Shown in pieces: positions 35,129 through 47,137 of a stretch of DNA of 64,000 nt (positions within the stretch are counted from its first letter, which is position 1; every line of letters starts with the position of its first letter). The position numbers and the translations under genes were made by a program. The notes below the pieces were generated by a model. It made no database searches. It worked only from the letters and a program-made list of their open reading frames with translations, and was not told the DNA's origin. Source of the stretch: Cinnamomum chago (Eukaryota; Streptophyta; Magnoliopsida; Laurales; Lauraceae); assembly GCA_038049695.1 (NCBI GenBank), contig CP142456.1, positions 67,855,922-67,919,921 of the forward strand. The letters run 5' to 3'.

Positions 35129-36309
35129 ATCTCTTATCCCAAGGAGAACCCTAATCCCTAGATCAGCCCCCATCCCAAGAAAACCTCCAGCAACTGCTTC
35201 CCTTCCCATTCCTCTCTTCATTGAGCTGAGGCACCCACTGTTGCATTGCTGGAAATTCTTTCTCAACTGCTGCAAGAGCTGCTACTCCATCTTCCCTCTT
35301 CCTTTCTCATTCCATTCTTCCAGCTGCTGTTGTGGTTCTGTGCCGGAAGAACCACCTGGGTGCTACTTTTCTGCTGGAACCTCAACTTGAAGACTATTGC
35401 TGCAGCCACTTCACCATCTTCCTTCCCATTTCATCCCTCCAAGCCACTACCCCACCTTCCTCTCTTCATTTCTCTCATATGTTACCTTGCTGGAAAATCC
35501 CCTGGAGCTGTTGTTGATGTGTTCTCCTTCTTCTTCATTTCAGCGGGGAGCAGCCACCCCTTCATCTTCTTATTTCCCCTCTTCTTTCCTCTCATTTCCT
35601 CACCTGGGAGGTTCTGTGGTGCTGGGATATTTCATTAGAGAGCTCTGCTACTACTTCTACTTCTCCTCTGCTGTGCTGGAATTCCTTTTCTTCCTTACTG
35701 AGCTGGATTTCTAATCCTTGAAGAGCTGCAACTTCTTCTCTGTGACTGCTACTATTTCTGCTGGAATCCTTCATTAAGGAGCTACAGCTGCTATATTTCT
35801 TCTTCTCCTTCTTCCTTGCTGAGCTGGGACCATTCTAGTTGTGCTGGGATTGTTTTAGAGCTGCTGCTACACTGCTGCAGCTGCTGTGTCATCATCTTCT
35901 TCTCCTTCCTCTGCATTTCAGCTGGAACTGGGCTCTCTCTTCTCTTATTTGTTTTCTCTCTACAAACCTTCCTTCAATAGCTAAAAGGCAAGTGCATCAT
36001 ACTGATAACTTAGGGGATATATTTTATTTCGTGATTCAGTAGTTTTCAGTTCATAAATATGTTCTGTTATGTTTTAGTTTCTACCTGGAGCTCTGTTTTT
36101 GGTTTGGATGGATTTTGGCACTGATGGATGGGGGTTTCACCCCCCATTTGGAAGATCAGTGGGCCACAAGGTGTTAATGGATGGTTTATGGAGTTAATTA
36201 ATGTTTAGAAAAGTGTTGGTGAAGTTTGGAAAGGTTTGGAAGTGGTTTGGGCGAAAAAGGAGTCAAAACGGAGAAGTTGCAGAAATCCACCCGGGACTGA
36301 AAATGCAGT

Positions 36310-36540
36310 GTGCTCGGTCGACCGGCGACACTGAAATTCTGAAAAAAAAAATGAGTCTCAGTTAAATTTTCGGCAGACTCGACCTGACTCGACCGATAGT
36401 GTTCTGGGTCGACCGAGACCTGTCTGGTCGACCGAGAACACTGGAAAAAATGCAAATTTCAGCTCCCAGTTAGCTTTTCTCTGCAGACTGAGTTTCCTAT
36501 TGTCTGGGTCGACTGGGACCTATCCTTGTCGACCGAGAAC
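36310..36540. repeat. GGTCGACC palindrome cluster in LTR
   Basis: At least three complete GGTCGACC sites plus degenerate ones (GGTCGACTGGG, TTGTCGACCGAG), often followed by GAGAACACTG. The 3' LTR (43700-43950) carries one more palindrome, an insertion of about 20 bp. The solo LTR at 11494 has a minisatellite here instead. Confidence 0.75.
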
Positions 36541-38687
36541 ACTATATTTTTATGAAAAATTGGCCCTCGGCCATTTCCTTGCAGAAAATCCTTTTCAGTT
36601 AGCCAAGTTGACTTGGCCTTGACCAAGTTAACCTGGAACACACTATTACTGCAAGAATTGACTGAAAGTTGGTTTTTCACCCGAAACTCAGACTCCTTAC
36701 ACCCAAATCAACCTAATACTTAGGATTTACATTTAGAAAGTGTTTAAAGCTGGAACATCAATCTTTCTAAGGTTTTTAGAGTATGCGGTCAATCACCTAG
36801 GCCAGGTTGTTTGACCGGACACGCTGTAAGCCTTTAGAAATGAATTAAGTTGTCCAGGAAGCCTGATTCAGATTAGTTAGTGCACTCGGTTGATCCTCCC
36901 GGCCAGGAGATCAACCGAGCTCACAACACATCTGGTTCACCTGGAAAACCCTGATTGTTCCAGTTTTCTACATTTAAGAGATATGATCAGTTGTGGGGCC
37001 CATTGACCATCCAAATGAGCATTTATCAGTGTTCTAAGCCCGAGTCAACGGTGTGGCTCAACCTTGACTCGCGGGGACCACTGTTTAGTGTTTTGGTTGA
37101 TAATCTAAGATGATTCGACCTTTAAAGAGTTGTCAACAATGCCCTTAACCACCTAAGCACCAAATACAGTATTTTATGACATTAATGACATCGTTTAAAG
37201 ATCGAATTACCGGAGATAGACTCGAACCTAAAGTGGCCCATTACCTAGGATTGGACCGTTGCTTTTCCCTGTTGATTCTCTGATTGAAGTTTCTACTTCA
37301 CTGTTATCATTTATTGTCATTCTTAGATCTTTAGTGTAGCTGTTTACTATTAATTGAACATAAATGGAGGACCTGAACCAGGGTATCTAGAGGTGACCCG
37401 ATAGTGTGATTTTGGAGAACATTGACCCGTGTCTGTGTCTAGGCGGGCCCTTATTGGGCCTAAGTGTGGAGATGTGAACCCTTTAGCTGGAAGAGGTAGT
37501 TTTTATTGGACTGTTAAGTTATATGGATTGAAATGGAACTGTTTATCAGTATAAGTGGATTAGTTGCCTCGTATGGACAGTTTTAGACCAGGCCATGTAC
37601 TGATGGGCGTTGGTATGGATCCAACGAGTGGGCCTGGACCTTGAATGAGATCCAGAGACTGTATTGAGATGTATAGACCTCTAGAGACTTGGATAGGACT
37701 TTGTTCACGCAAGGCAAAGCCTAGACAGACACAGACCTTAGAGTTATTCTCGAGTCGGCATGAACATTCACTCGGTTGATTTAAGCTCAGCCTGTGGACT
37801 GATCATCCCCGGTAGGAGCTAGTTGAGTATTGAGGAGCTATCATGATGAACTGTATGGTTAAGACGGAAGGTGTGATACCGTGCCGGTCTGGAGTGTTGA
37901 GATGATGAGTTGATGAGATGATTTGCGGGACTAGTAATTCCCAGCACCGATGAGATTTCCCCGCCGCAACTGTATTCAGTATGGGAGGGCCGCGGCATAA
38001 TATCCCGCCGTATTCCAGCTCGTGTGAATGTGCCAGTTTGTTGTAGTAGTTTAGATGTTTATCTTTATACTGATTCTTTATGATTTAAATGCACAACTGC
38101 CTAGTTCATTTCCCTTGCTATTCATTTAATTTAGTTTACCTGTCTTTACTTCCTTTGATATATATGTTCTATGTTAGTAGTATGCTGTAACTTGCCAGAT
38201 CTTTTAGATCTGACCCATTCACTGGTGCTTAGGCCTTGATCCCGAGATCCCAGACGATGCATTAGCTCTAGTGGAGGCGCCTGTCGCAGGAGAGTACGCG
38301 TGGGGCCCGGCCGACACGGATGTCGAGCCGGAGGGCGAGGAGTACTTACCAGGGTTTTGAGGGTCTCTTATGATTTTGGGTTTTGAGAGAACAATTTTGT
38401 AGTGAGTTGGGTAGCATAAAAAATGTATAAACTTTGAGTAACACTGAATCTTTTAATTAGACTATTGTTCGGCTCACACTTAATATATATATCGATACCT
38501 ATTGCTTCCGCTTAATTCTTATGTTTCCGCAATTTAAATGTTATTATTATATGGTTCAAAAAGTTTTAAATTGGACCTCACTGCGGCCTACGATCTTGGA
38601 AGTTCTCGGATTTTCCGGGAAGTAGCGCGCCAACTTCGGGTATTCGAACGATTATATCGGTATCCGTAATTGGGGCGTTACATTTAT

Positions 38688-38699
38688 TGGTATCAGAGC
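38688..38699 (+). other. Primer binding site, initiator tRNA-Met type
   Basis: TGGTATCAGAGC lies five bases after the end of the 5' LTR, complementary to the initiator tRNA-Met 3' end. Confidence 0.85.
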
Positions 38700-38785
38700 G
38701 AGCTGGTCTCTAGGAAATAAAACACACTAGAAACCATAGGACATAGTAAGGATTCGAGTGATGGGATACGTGTGAGGACGATGGA

Positions 38786-41700
38786 TTGGGTAGGAGTGTG
38801 GTGTGTCAGACTTACCACCCCAGATGCCGAGTGCAGATCGGGGATTGCATTTTGCTTGCAGATCTGATCGTGCTACCCATGCATGACTTCGACATCATTT
38901 TGGGGATGGATTGGTTGGCTAGATATCGAGCGGTGATGGATTGCTTCAAGAAGACAGTCAGACTCTCTATCGACGGATCAGATGACACGATCGAGTTTGT
39001 GGGTGAGAGGAGATCACCTAGCACTCGGATGATTTCGGCACTGAAGGCCGAGAGACTGATGAAATCCGGTTGCGAGGGCTACATCGCATTCGTCTCAGAA
39101 GACAAGGAGTCCAAGGGAGTCGAGGAGATTCCAGTTGTTTGCGAGTTTCTAGATGTGTTTCTCGACGAGATCCCGGGATTACCGCCTGTTCGAGAGATCG
39201 ACTTCACCATCGAGCTTGCACCAGGCACGGCACCGATTTCCAGAGCTCCTTACCGCATGGCTCCTGCAGAGCTGCGAGAGTTGAAGACCCAGTTGGAGGA
39301 GTTGCTAGAGAAAGGCTTCATCAGGCCGAGCGTGTCGCCATGGGGCGCACCTGTGCTCTTCGTAAAGAAGAAGGATGGATCGATGAGGATGTGCATCGAC
39401 TACCGACAGCTGAACCAGGCAACAGTGAAGAACAAGTATCCTCTTCCCCGGATTGACGAGCTCTTCGACCAGCTTCAGGGTGCGCAGTTCTTTTCGAAGA
39501 TAGACTTGAGATCGGGATATCATCAGCATCGAGTCAGAGAGCAAGATGTGCAGAAGACAGCGTTCCGATCCCGCTATGGCCATTATGAGTTTCTTGTGAT
39601 GCCGTTCGGGTTGACGAATGCACCAGCGGTGTTCATGTCCCTGATGAACAAGATCTTCGCCCCGTACCTCGACAGCTTCACAGTGGTCTTCATCGACGAT
39701 GTTTTGGTCTACTCCAAGTCCAGAGAGGAGCACGAGCAGCATTTGAGGACATCTCTCCAGTTGTTGCGTGACAACCAGTTGTACGCGAAGCTCAACAAGT
39801 GCGAGTTTTGGTTGGAGGAGGTAGTCTTCCTTGGACACATCATCTCCAAGGATGGACTAGCAGTGGACCCATCGAAGATAGAGGCAGTGACGAACTGGGC
39901 GAGACCGACGAATGCCATGGAGATCAGGAGTTTTCTCGGTTTAGCAGGCTACTACCGCAGATTCGTCAAGAGTTTCTCCACGATCTCAGCACCGTTGACC
40001 AAGCTAACATGGAAGGATGTACCGTTCGTTTGGTCCGGTGCTTGCGAGAACAGCTTCCAAGAGCTGAAGGAGAGATTGACGACAGCACCGATCTTGTCTT
40101 TGCCTTCCGGCAGTGGTGGATTCGTAGTCTTCACCGACGCTTCGGGGACCGGTCTTGGATGTGTTCTGATGTAGGAGGGCAAGGTCATTGCCTATGGATC
40201 ACGGCAGTTGAAAGAACACGAGAAGAAGTACGCCACTCACGACTTGGAGCTTGCAGCGGTCGTTTTTGCTTTGAAGTTGTGGCGGCACTATCTCTACGGC
40301 GAGAAGTTCGAAGTGCACTCAGATCATCGCAGTTTGCAATACCTGTTCACTCAGAACGACCTCAACAACCGGCAGAGGAGATGGATGGAGTACATCAAGG
40401 ATTACGACTTCCCTATCAAATACCATCCCTGTAAGGCGAATGTCGTAGCGGATGCTTTGAGCAGGAAGACCGCCCTCGTCAGTTTCCTAGCAGCAGAGGG
40501 TGTGTGGACCGACGTCTTCAGCAGCTTAGAAGTTCAGTTTCAGCCGCTTGGCGAGAGAGTCTTGCTTGCTACCATGTCCGCGTGGGAACCAGAGTTGCTA
40601 GGCAAGGTCAAGGACAGTCAACGCAACGATCCCAAACTTGTCAGAGTGATCGAGCAGATTGACCAGAGGCCAGAGTTCAGGTTGATTGGAGGAGTGCTCT
40701 ACTATCAGGACAGATTGTGCGTGCCAGATATTCAGGAGCTGAAGGACGAGATTCTCGCAGATGCACACCACAACAGATACTCGATTCACCCCGGCAGCAC
40801 CAAGATGTATCAGAACCTGAGGAGCTACTACTGGTGGAACAACATGAAGAAGGAGATAGCACGCTATGTCTCCAAGTGTTTGACGTGTCAGCAGATCAAG
40901 GTCGAACATCAGAAGCCGCCAGGACTACTTCATCAGCTCGAGATACCTCAGTGGAAGTGGGAGCACATCACCATGGACTTCATCGCAGGACTCCCAGCCA
41001 CCAGGAGGCGCCACGACGGCATTTGGGTGATCGTGGATCGGCTGACTAAGTCAGCCCACTTCTTGCCAGTGTCGATGAGAGCAGGACTCGATGTCCTTGC
41101 CAAGTTGTATGTGGACCGGATTGTCTCGTTGCACGGAGTTTCAGCTTCGATTGTTTCAGACAGAGACCTGCGTTTCACTTCTCATTTCTGGTAGAGTCTT
41201 CAGCAGGCCTTGGGCACCAAGTTGAGCTTCAGCACCGCCTATCATCCTCAGACAGACGGACAGACAGAGCGCACCAACCAGACACTAGAGGACATGTTGA
41301 GAGCCTGTGTCTTGGACTTCAAGGAGAACTGGGAGGATTCCTTGCCACTTTGCGAGTTCGCCTACAACAACAGCTACCATGCGAGCATCAAGATGGCACC
41401 GTACGAGGCTTTGTACGAGAGAAGATGCAAGACCCCAGTCTGTTGGGAAGAAGTTGGTGTCAGGAGTTTCCATGGACCCTCCATAGTCAGCGACACCAGC
41501 GAGAAGGTTCGGCAGATAGTTGAGAACCTGAAGGTCAGCCGCAGCAGACAGAAGAGCTATGCAGACAACCGGCGCAGACCTCTCGAGTTCGAGAAGGGAG
41601 ACAGAGTTTTCCTGAAGGTTTATCCGGCTAGAGGTACCCTGAGGTTTGGTGAGAAGGGTAAGCTAGCACGGAGATATGTTGGACCCTTTGAGATCAGAGC

Positions 41701-42058
41701 GAGAGTTGGAGATGTCGCCTACAAGCTTCAGCTACCGCCAGAGCTTTCAGGAGTGCATGATGTGTTCCACGTCTCTATGTTGAAGAAGTACGTGGAGGAT
41801 CCGACGCATATTCTTCATCATCAGCCACTCAACATCCAGCCAGATGCTTCGTACGTCGCCAAGCCAGTTGCGATCATCGACACCAAGGAGCAGGTGCTCC
41901 GGACCCGAACCATTCATTGGGTGAAGGTTCAGTGGGAGCATCACACTCCGGAGGAGGCTACGTGGGAGCTACGCGACCAGGTGGAGAAGGACTATCCTCA
42001 TCTTCTACCTCAGGTATGTTCTAACTTTGTTTTTACATTTGGGGACCAAATATTTTAA
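38786..42058 (+). pseudogene. Chromovirus pol: protease tail, RT, RNase H, integrase, chromodomain
   Basis: One frame throughout. The protease remnant keeps [20 protein letters not shown] but lacks the catalytic Asp motif. RT has [32 protein letters not shown] and the catalytic FIDDVLVYS. RNase H has FTDASG, LELAAVVFALKLW and VVADALSRK. Integrase has a zinc-binding HHCC set (ADAHHNRYSIHPG ... CLTCQQIK), the Asp in TMDFIAGLP, the Asp in IVSDRD and the Glu in [14 protein letters not shown]. The end has a chromodomain-like [22 protein letters not shown] codons interrupt at 40172-40174 (RNase H) and 41192-41194 (between the second Asp and the Glu of integrase). There is no frameshift. Inactive as it stands and dependent on another copy for gag. 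Confidence 0.95.
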
Positions 42059-42071
42059 AAGGAGGGAATGA
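42056..42071 (+). other. Polypurine tract of chromovirus
   Basis: AAAAGGAGGGAATGA directly precedes the 3' LTR start TGTGAGG and overlaps the end of pol by a few bases. Confidence 0.8.
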
Positions 42072-45000
42072 TGTGAGGTCCCACCCTTGGTGGGCCCTCT
42101 AATTGCTATTTTATAGACTAATTAATTCTAATTTATGCTAATCTATACTAATTATATGCTAATTACTGCTAATCTATGCTAATTACTACTAATCTTTGCT
42201 AATTATTGCTAATTATGGCTAATTACTATTTAATTGGGCTAATTAGGGGTTGATTAGAGAGATTGGTTAGATTCTCCTAAGTTTTTGGTTAGACTATCTT
42301 AGTTGGGTTTATTTTTAATTAGGAAAGGGTTTTGGGTTAAACCTATGCTATTAGTGTTAGTTAGGTCCTTAATAGAGTTTTAATTAATTAATTAGGAGGG
42401 TTTAGTTTAAGCTAATGGTGCTCCTCTAGAAGCTTCCAGCCAAAGACCTAACTACCCTCAAACCCTAACCCTAATTCCATAAAACCCTAGGGCTAAATTG
42501 GTCCTTAATCACTCCCCCTAACCTATAAAATATCTCTTATCCCAAGGAGAACCCTAATCCCTATATTAGCCCCCATCACAAGAAAACCTCCAGCAACTGC
42601 TTCCCTTCCCATTCCTCTCTTCATTGAGCTGAGGCACCCACTGTTGCATTGCTGGAAATTCTTTCTCAACTGCTGCAAGAGCTGCTACTCCATCTTCCCT
42701 CTTCCTTTCTCATTCCATTCTTCCAGCTGCTGTTGTGGTTCTGTGCCGGAAGAACCACCTGGGTGCTACTTTTCTGCTGGAACCTCAACTTGAAGACTAC
42801 TGCTGCAGCCACTTCACCATCTTCCTTCCCATTTCATCCCTCCAAGCCACTACCCCACCTTCCTCTCTTCATTTCACTCATCTGTTACCTTGCTGGAAAA
42901 TCCCCTGGAGCTGTTGCTGCTGTGTTCTCATTCTTCTTCATTTCAGCGGGGAGCAGCCACCCCTTCATCTTCTTATTTCCCCTCTTCTTTCCTCTCATTT
43001 CCTCACCTGGGAGGTTCTGTGGTGCTGGGATATTTCATTAGAGAGCTCTGCTACTACTTCTACTTCTCCTCTGCTGTGCTGGAATTCCTTTTCTTCCTTA
43101 CTGAGCTGGATTTCTAATCCTTGAAGAGCTGCAACTTCTTCTCTATGACTGCTACTATTTCTGCTGGAATTCTTCATTAAGGAGCTGCAGCTGCTATATT
43201 TCTTCTTCTCCTTCTTCCTTGCTGAGCTGGGACCATTCTAGTTGTGCTGGGATTGTTTTGGAGCTGCAGCTGCTGTGTCATCATCTTCTTCTCCTTCCTC
43301 TGCATTTCAGCTGGAACTGGGCTCTCTCTTCTCTTATTTGTTTTCTCTCTGCAAACCTTCCTTCAATAGCTAAAAGGCAAGTGCAGCATACTGATAACTT
43401 AGGGGATATATTTTATTTCGTGATTCAGTAGTTTTCAGTTCATAAATATGTTCTGTTATGTTTTAGTTTCTACCTGGAGCTCTGTTTTTGGTTTGGATGG
43501 ATTTTGGCACTGATGGATGGGGGTTTCACCCCCCATTTGGAAGATCAGTGGGCCACAAGGTGTTAATGGATGGTTTGTGGAGTTAATTAATTTTTAGAAA
43601 AGTGTTGGTGAAGTTTGGAAAGGTTTGGAAGTGGTTTGGGCGAAAAAGGAGTCAAAACGGAGAAGTTGCAAAAATCCACCCGGGACTGAAAATGCAGTGT
43701 GCTCGGTCGACCGAGACCCCCCCCTCGGTCGACCGGCGACACTGAAATTCTGAAAAAAAAATGAGTCTCAATTAAATTTTCTGCAGACTCGACTTGACTC
43801 GACCGACAGTGTTCTGGGTCGACCGAGACCTGTCTGGTCGACCGAGAACACTGGAAAAAATGGAAATTTCAGCTCCCAGTTAGCTTTTCTCTGCAGACTG
43901 AGTTTCCTATTGTCTGGGTCGACTGGGACCTATCCTGGTCGACCGAGAACACTATATTTTTATGAAAAATTGGCCCTCGGCCATTTCCTTGCAGAAAATC
44001 CTTTTCAGTTAGCCAAGTTGACTTGGCCTTGACCAAGTTAACCTGGAACACACTATTACTGCAAGAATTGACTGAAAGTTGGTTTTTCACCCGAAACTCA
44101 GACTCCTTACACCCAAATCAACCTAATACTTAGGATTTACATTTAGAAAGTGTTTAAAGCTGGAACATCAATCTTTCTAAGGTTTTTAGAGTATGCGGTC
44201 AATCACCTAGGCCAGGTTGTTTGACCGGACACGCTGTAAGCCTTTAGAAATGAATTAAGTTGTCCAGGAAGCCTGATTCAGATTAGTTAGTGCACTCGGT
44301 TGATCCTCCCGGCCAGGAGATCAACCGAGCTCACAACACATCTGGTTCACCTGGAAAACCCTGATTGTTCCAGTTTTCTACATTTAAGAGATATGATCAG
44401 TTGTGGGGCCCATTGACCATCCAAATGAGCATTTATCAGTGTTCTAAGCCCGAGTCAACGGTGTGGCTCAACCTTGACTCGCGGGGACCACTGTTTAGTG
44501 TTTTGGTTGATAATCTAAGATGATTCGACCTTTAAAGAGTTGTCAACAATGCCCTTAACCACCTAAGCACCAAATACAGTATTTTATGGCATTAATGACA
44601 TCGTTTAAAGATCGAATTACCGGAGATAGACCCGAACCTAAAGTGGCCCATTACCTAGGATTGGACCGTTGCTTTTCCCTGTTGATTCTCTGATTGAAGT
44701 TTCTACTTCACTGTTATCATTTATTGTCATTCTTAGATCTTTAGTGTAGCTGTTTACTATTAATTGAACATAAATGGAGGACCTGAACCAGGGTATCTAG
44801 AGGTGACCCGATAGTGTGATTTTGGAGAACATTGACCCGTGTCTGTGTCTAGGCGGGCCCTTATTGGGCCTAAGTGTGGAGATGTGAACCCTTTAGCTGG
44901 AAGAGGTAGTTTTTATTGGACTGTTAAGTTATATGGATTGAAATGGAACTGTTTATCAGTATAAGTGGATTAGTTGCCTCGTATGGACAGTTTTAGACCA

Positions 45001-46092
45001 GGCCATGTACTGATGGGCGTTGGTATGGATCCAACGAGTGGGCCTGGACCTTGAATGAGATCCAGAGACTGTATTGAGATGTATAGACCTCTAGAGACTT
45101 GGATAGGACCTTGTTCATGCAAGGCAAAGCCTAGACAGACACAGACCTTAGAGTTATTCTCGAGTCGGCATGAACATTCACTCGGTTGATTTAAGCTCAG
45201 CCTGTGGACTGATCATCCCCGGTAGGAGCTAGTTGAGTATTGAGGAGCTATCATGATGAGCTGTATGGTTAAGACGGACGGTGTGATACCGTGCCGGTCT
45301 GGAGTGTTGAGATGATGAGTTGATGAGATGATTTGCGGGATTAGTAATTCCCAGCACCGATGAGATTTCCCCGCCGCAACTGTATTCAGTATGGGAGGGC
45401 CGCGGCATAATATCCCGCCGTATTCCAGCTCGTGTGAATGTGCCAGTTTGTTGTAGTAGTTTAGATGTTTATCTTTATACTGATTCTTTATGATTTAAAT
45501 GCACAACTGCCTAGTTCATTTCCCTTGCTATTCATTTAATTTAGTTTACCTGTCTTTACTTCCTTTGATATATATGTTCTATGTTAGTAGTATGCTGTAA
45601 CTTGCCAGATCTTTTAGATCTGACCCATTCACTGGTGCTTAGGCCTTGATCCCGAGATCCCAGACGATGCATTAGCTCTAGTGGAGGCGCCTGTCGCAGG
45701 AGAGTACGCGTGGGGCCCGGCCGACACGGATGTCGAGCCGGAGGGCGAGGAGTACTTACCAGGGTTTTGAGGGTCTCTTATGATTTTGGGTTTTGAGAGA
45801 ACAATTTTGTAGTGAGTTGGGTAGCATAAAAAATGTATAAACTTTGAGTAACACTGAATCTTTTAATTAGACTATTGTTCGGCTCACACTTAATATATAT
45901 ATCGATACCTATTGCTTCCGCTTAATTCTTATGTTTCCGCAATTTAAATGTTATTATTATATGGTTCAAAAAGTTTTAAATTGGACTTCACTGCGGCCTA
46001 CGATCTTGGAAGTTCTCGGATTTTCCGGGAAGTAGCGCGCCAACTTCGGGTATTCGAACGATTATATCGGTATCCGGAATTGGGGCGTTACA
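42072..46092 (+). repeat. 3' LTR of chromovirus (4021 bp)
   Basis: Same ends and order as the 5' LTR. Differences seen by eye are a 10-bp gain (ATTGCTAATT) near 42205, about 20 extra bases with a second palindrome near 43710, a short loss near 43262 in the GCTGC tract, and scattered substitutions. Confidence 0.95.
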
Positions 46093-46097
46093 GATGG

Positions 46098-46172
46098 TCT
46101 AAGAAGAAGGAGCTTAACAGAAAAGGCTTTCCCCAAGGTTTCATATTTGGGATTGCATCTTCTGCTTATCAG
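46098..46172 (+). pseudogene. Captured GH1 beta-glucosidase exon end
   Basis: Reads KKKELNRKGFPQGFIFG then IASSAYQ with a GT donor at 46173. This is the N-terminal signature of plant family 1 glycosidases (FP.GF.FG.A.S.YQ), including the Gln that contacts sugar in the active site. The chromovirus inserted just upstream of this exon piece (target GATGG). No other GH1 exon is visible in CACTA-1. Confidence 0.78.
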
Positions 46173-46241
46173 GTCCTTCTCTTCTTTCTTTCTTCCTTTT
46201 TTACATCCATCATTCATTAAAATTTACGAGTATTGATAAGT

Positions 46242-46490
46242 TCATAGGTTCTCTGATTTACAATCAGAGGCCAATTGTGGTTTTTTCTTCAAAATGTCAA
46301 CAATTAAATTGTTAGCTTTCTCCATTGTCTTCTTCAATTCATCTTCTGACGTTTGATACTTGTTGCAAAAAGATGCAATATGGATCAACATGCAAATACC
46401 ACCATCCAAAAGAGAGGCATGTGCCACTGGCTGCTGGCACTTGCATAGTATACCTTTCATAATGGGCTGAGCAACATTATTAGGACCCTA
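46242..46490 (-). pseudogene. Unrecognised exon-like fragment, minus strand
   Basis: On the minus strand an AG acceptor-like TTAGG near 46488 is followed by an open frame: [20 protein letters not shown], then [20 protein letters not shown], and a Lys/Glu-rich helix-like end, stopping at 46242. Composition and the splice-like border look coding, and codon spacing is unlike the AT-rich surroundings. I cannot name the family. It lies in the opposite orientation to the other CACTA-1 cargo. Confidence 0.4.
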
Positions 46491-47137
46491 ACATATCCTT
46501 TTAGAATGCAATACGAGCTTTTAGGTGCAGGATTGGGATCTAGAGGTATCTTTTTGTGTTATAGTTAATCAACTTAGTTGTTGAATCATTCAAGAATATA
46601 TTGCAGATTGTCAATTTCTTTTATGTTTATGTCTAATATCAGCGGTTTGTAGTTTTGCGTAGTTTTATGGGTTAGGAGTGGGACCATTTGGATGTCCATG
46701 GTATCAACTTTTATTGAGCTATGCTGTTGAAAATCAATGTGTTTGACTGCCTGTATAGTGTGGACTGAGCAGTGAGCACCTTTTTCAGATTGAAGGGGTG
46801 AAAATGCAATTTAAAAAGTGAGGGAGTCGTATTCCCAAAACCTTTGCTGTATTTTGTCTCAATGGTCTATCTGCAGGCCAAACTTTGATGTCTAGGAGAT
46901 ATCTGTTCTGGAAGGTTTTGAGGCTTGCTCATCCATGGATGGTTTCTGTTTGATCAACATTCTGGATGCCCAAATCATGAATTACTTGTATAGTGCATCA
47001 CATTAAGATACTGTACATATTGAAATACATCAATACACTAATTCCACTTTAATGGAATGTCTCTTGCTTAAATTGGCAGAGATACTGCTTGAACATTTTC
47101 CTGTTTTACTGAGTTTCTTTTGTTCTTTTCTAAATAG

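Larger units (their letters stand above)
34679..38682 (+). repeat. 5' LTR of chromovirus (4004 bp)
   Basis: TGTGAGGTCCC to GGGGCGTTACA. It includes short TGCTAATTACTACTAATC iterations near the start, a telobox/TATA promoter, a long pyrimidine/GCTG-rich stretch and a GGTCGACC palindrome region (36310-36540). It ends 5 bp before the PBS. Confidence 0.95.
34679..46092 (+). mobile_element. Chromovirus (Ty3/gypsy, Tekay/Del-like), gag-deleted, 11.4 kb
   Basis: Two near-identical LTRs (34679-38682 and 42072-46092) flank a 3.39-kb internal region, with the duplication GATGG on both sides (34674-34678 and 46093-46097). PBS and polypurine tract are in place. The internal region starts in the middle of protease: gag and the protease active site are deleted. 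RT, RNase H, integrase and chromodomain follow in one frame with two TAG codons. Very long LTRs and a C-terminal chromodomain suggest the Tekay/Del lineage. Near-identity of the LTRs means a recent insertion, the youngest in the nest. Confidence 0.95.

Noticed and set aside
35246-35714. ORFs MLEILSQLLQELLLHLPSSF and relatives, present again at 42649-43124
   Set aside because: Both copies lie in the two LTRs of one element. They are pyrimidine- and GCTG-rich sequence without domains, and the duplication reflects the LTRs.
38687-38700. Possible tRNA-derived sequences at TGGTATCAGAGC sites
   Set aside because: Only the 12-14-nt primer binding sites match tRNA. No cloverleaf or internal promoter boxes surround them.
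39305-39838. Minus-strand 177-residue ORF opposite RT
   Set aside because: It is a shadow of the pol reading frame.
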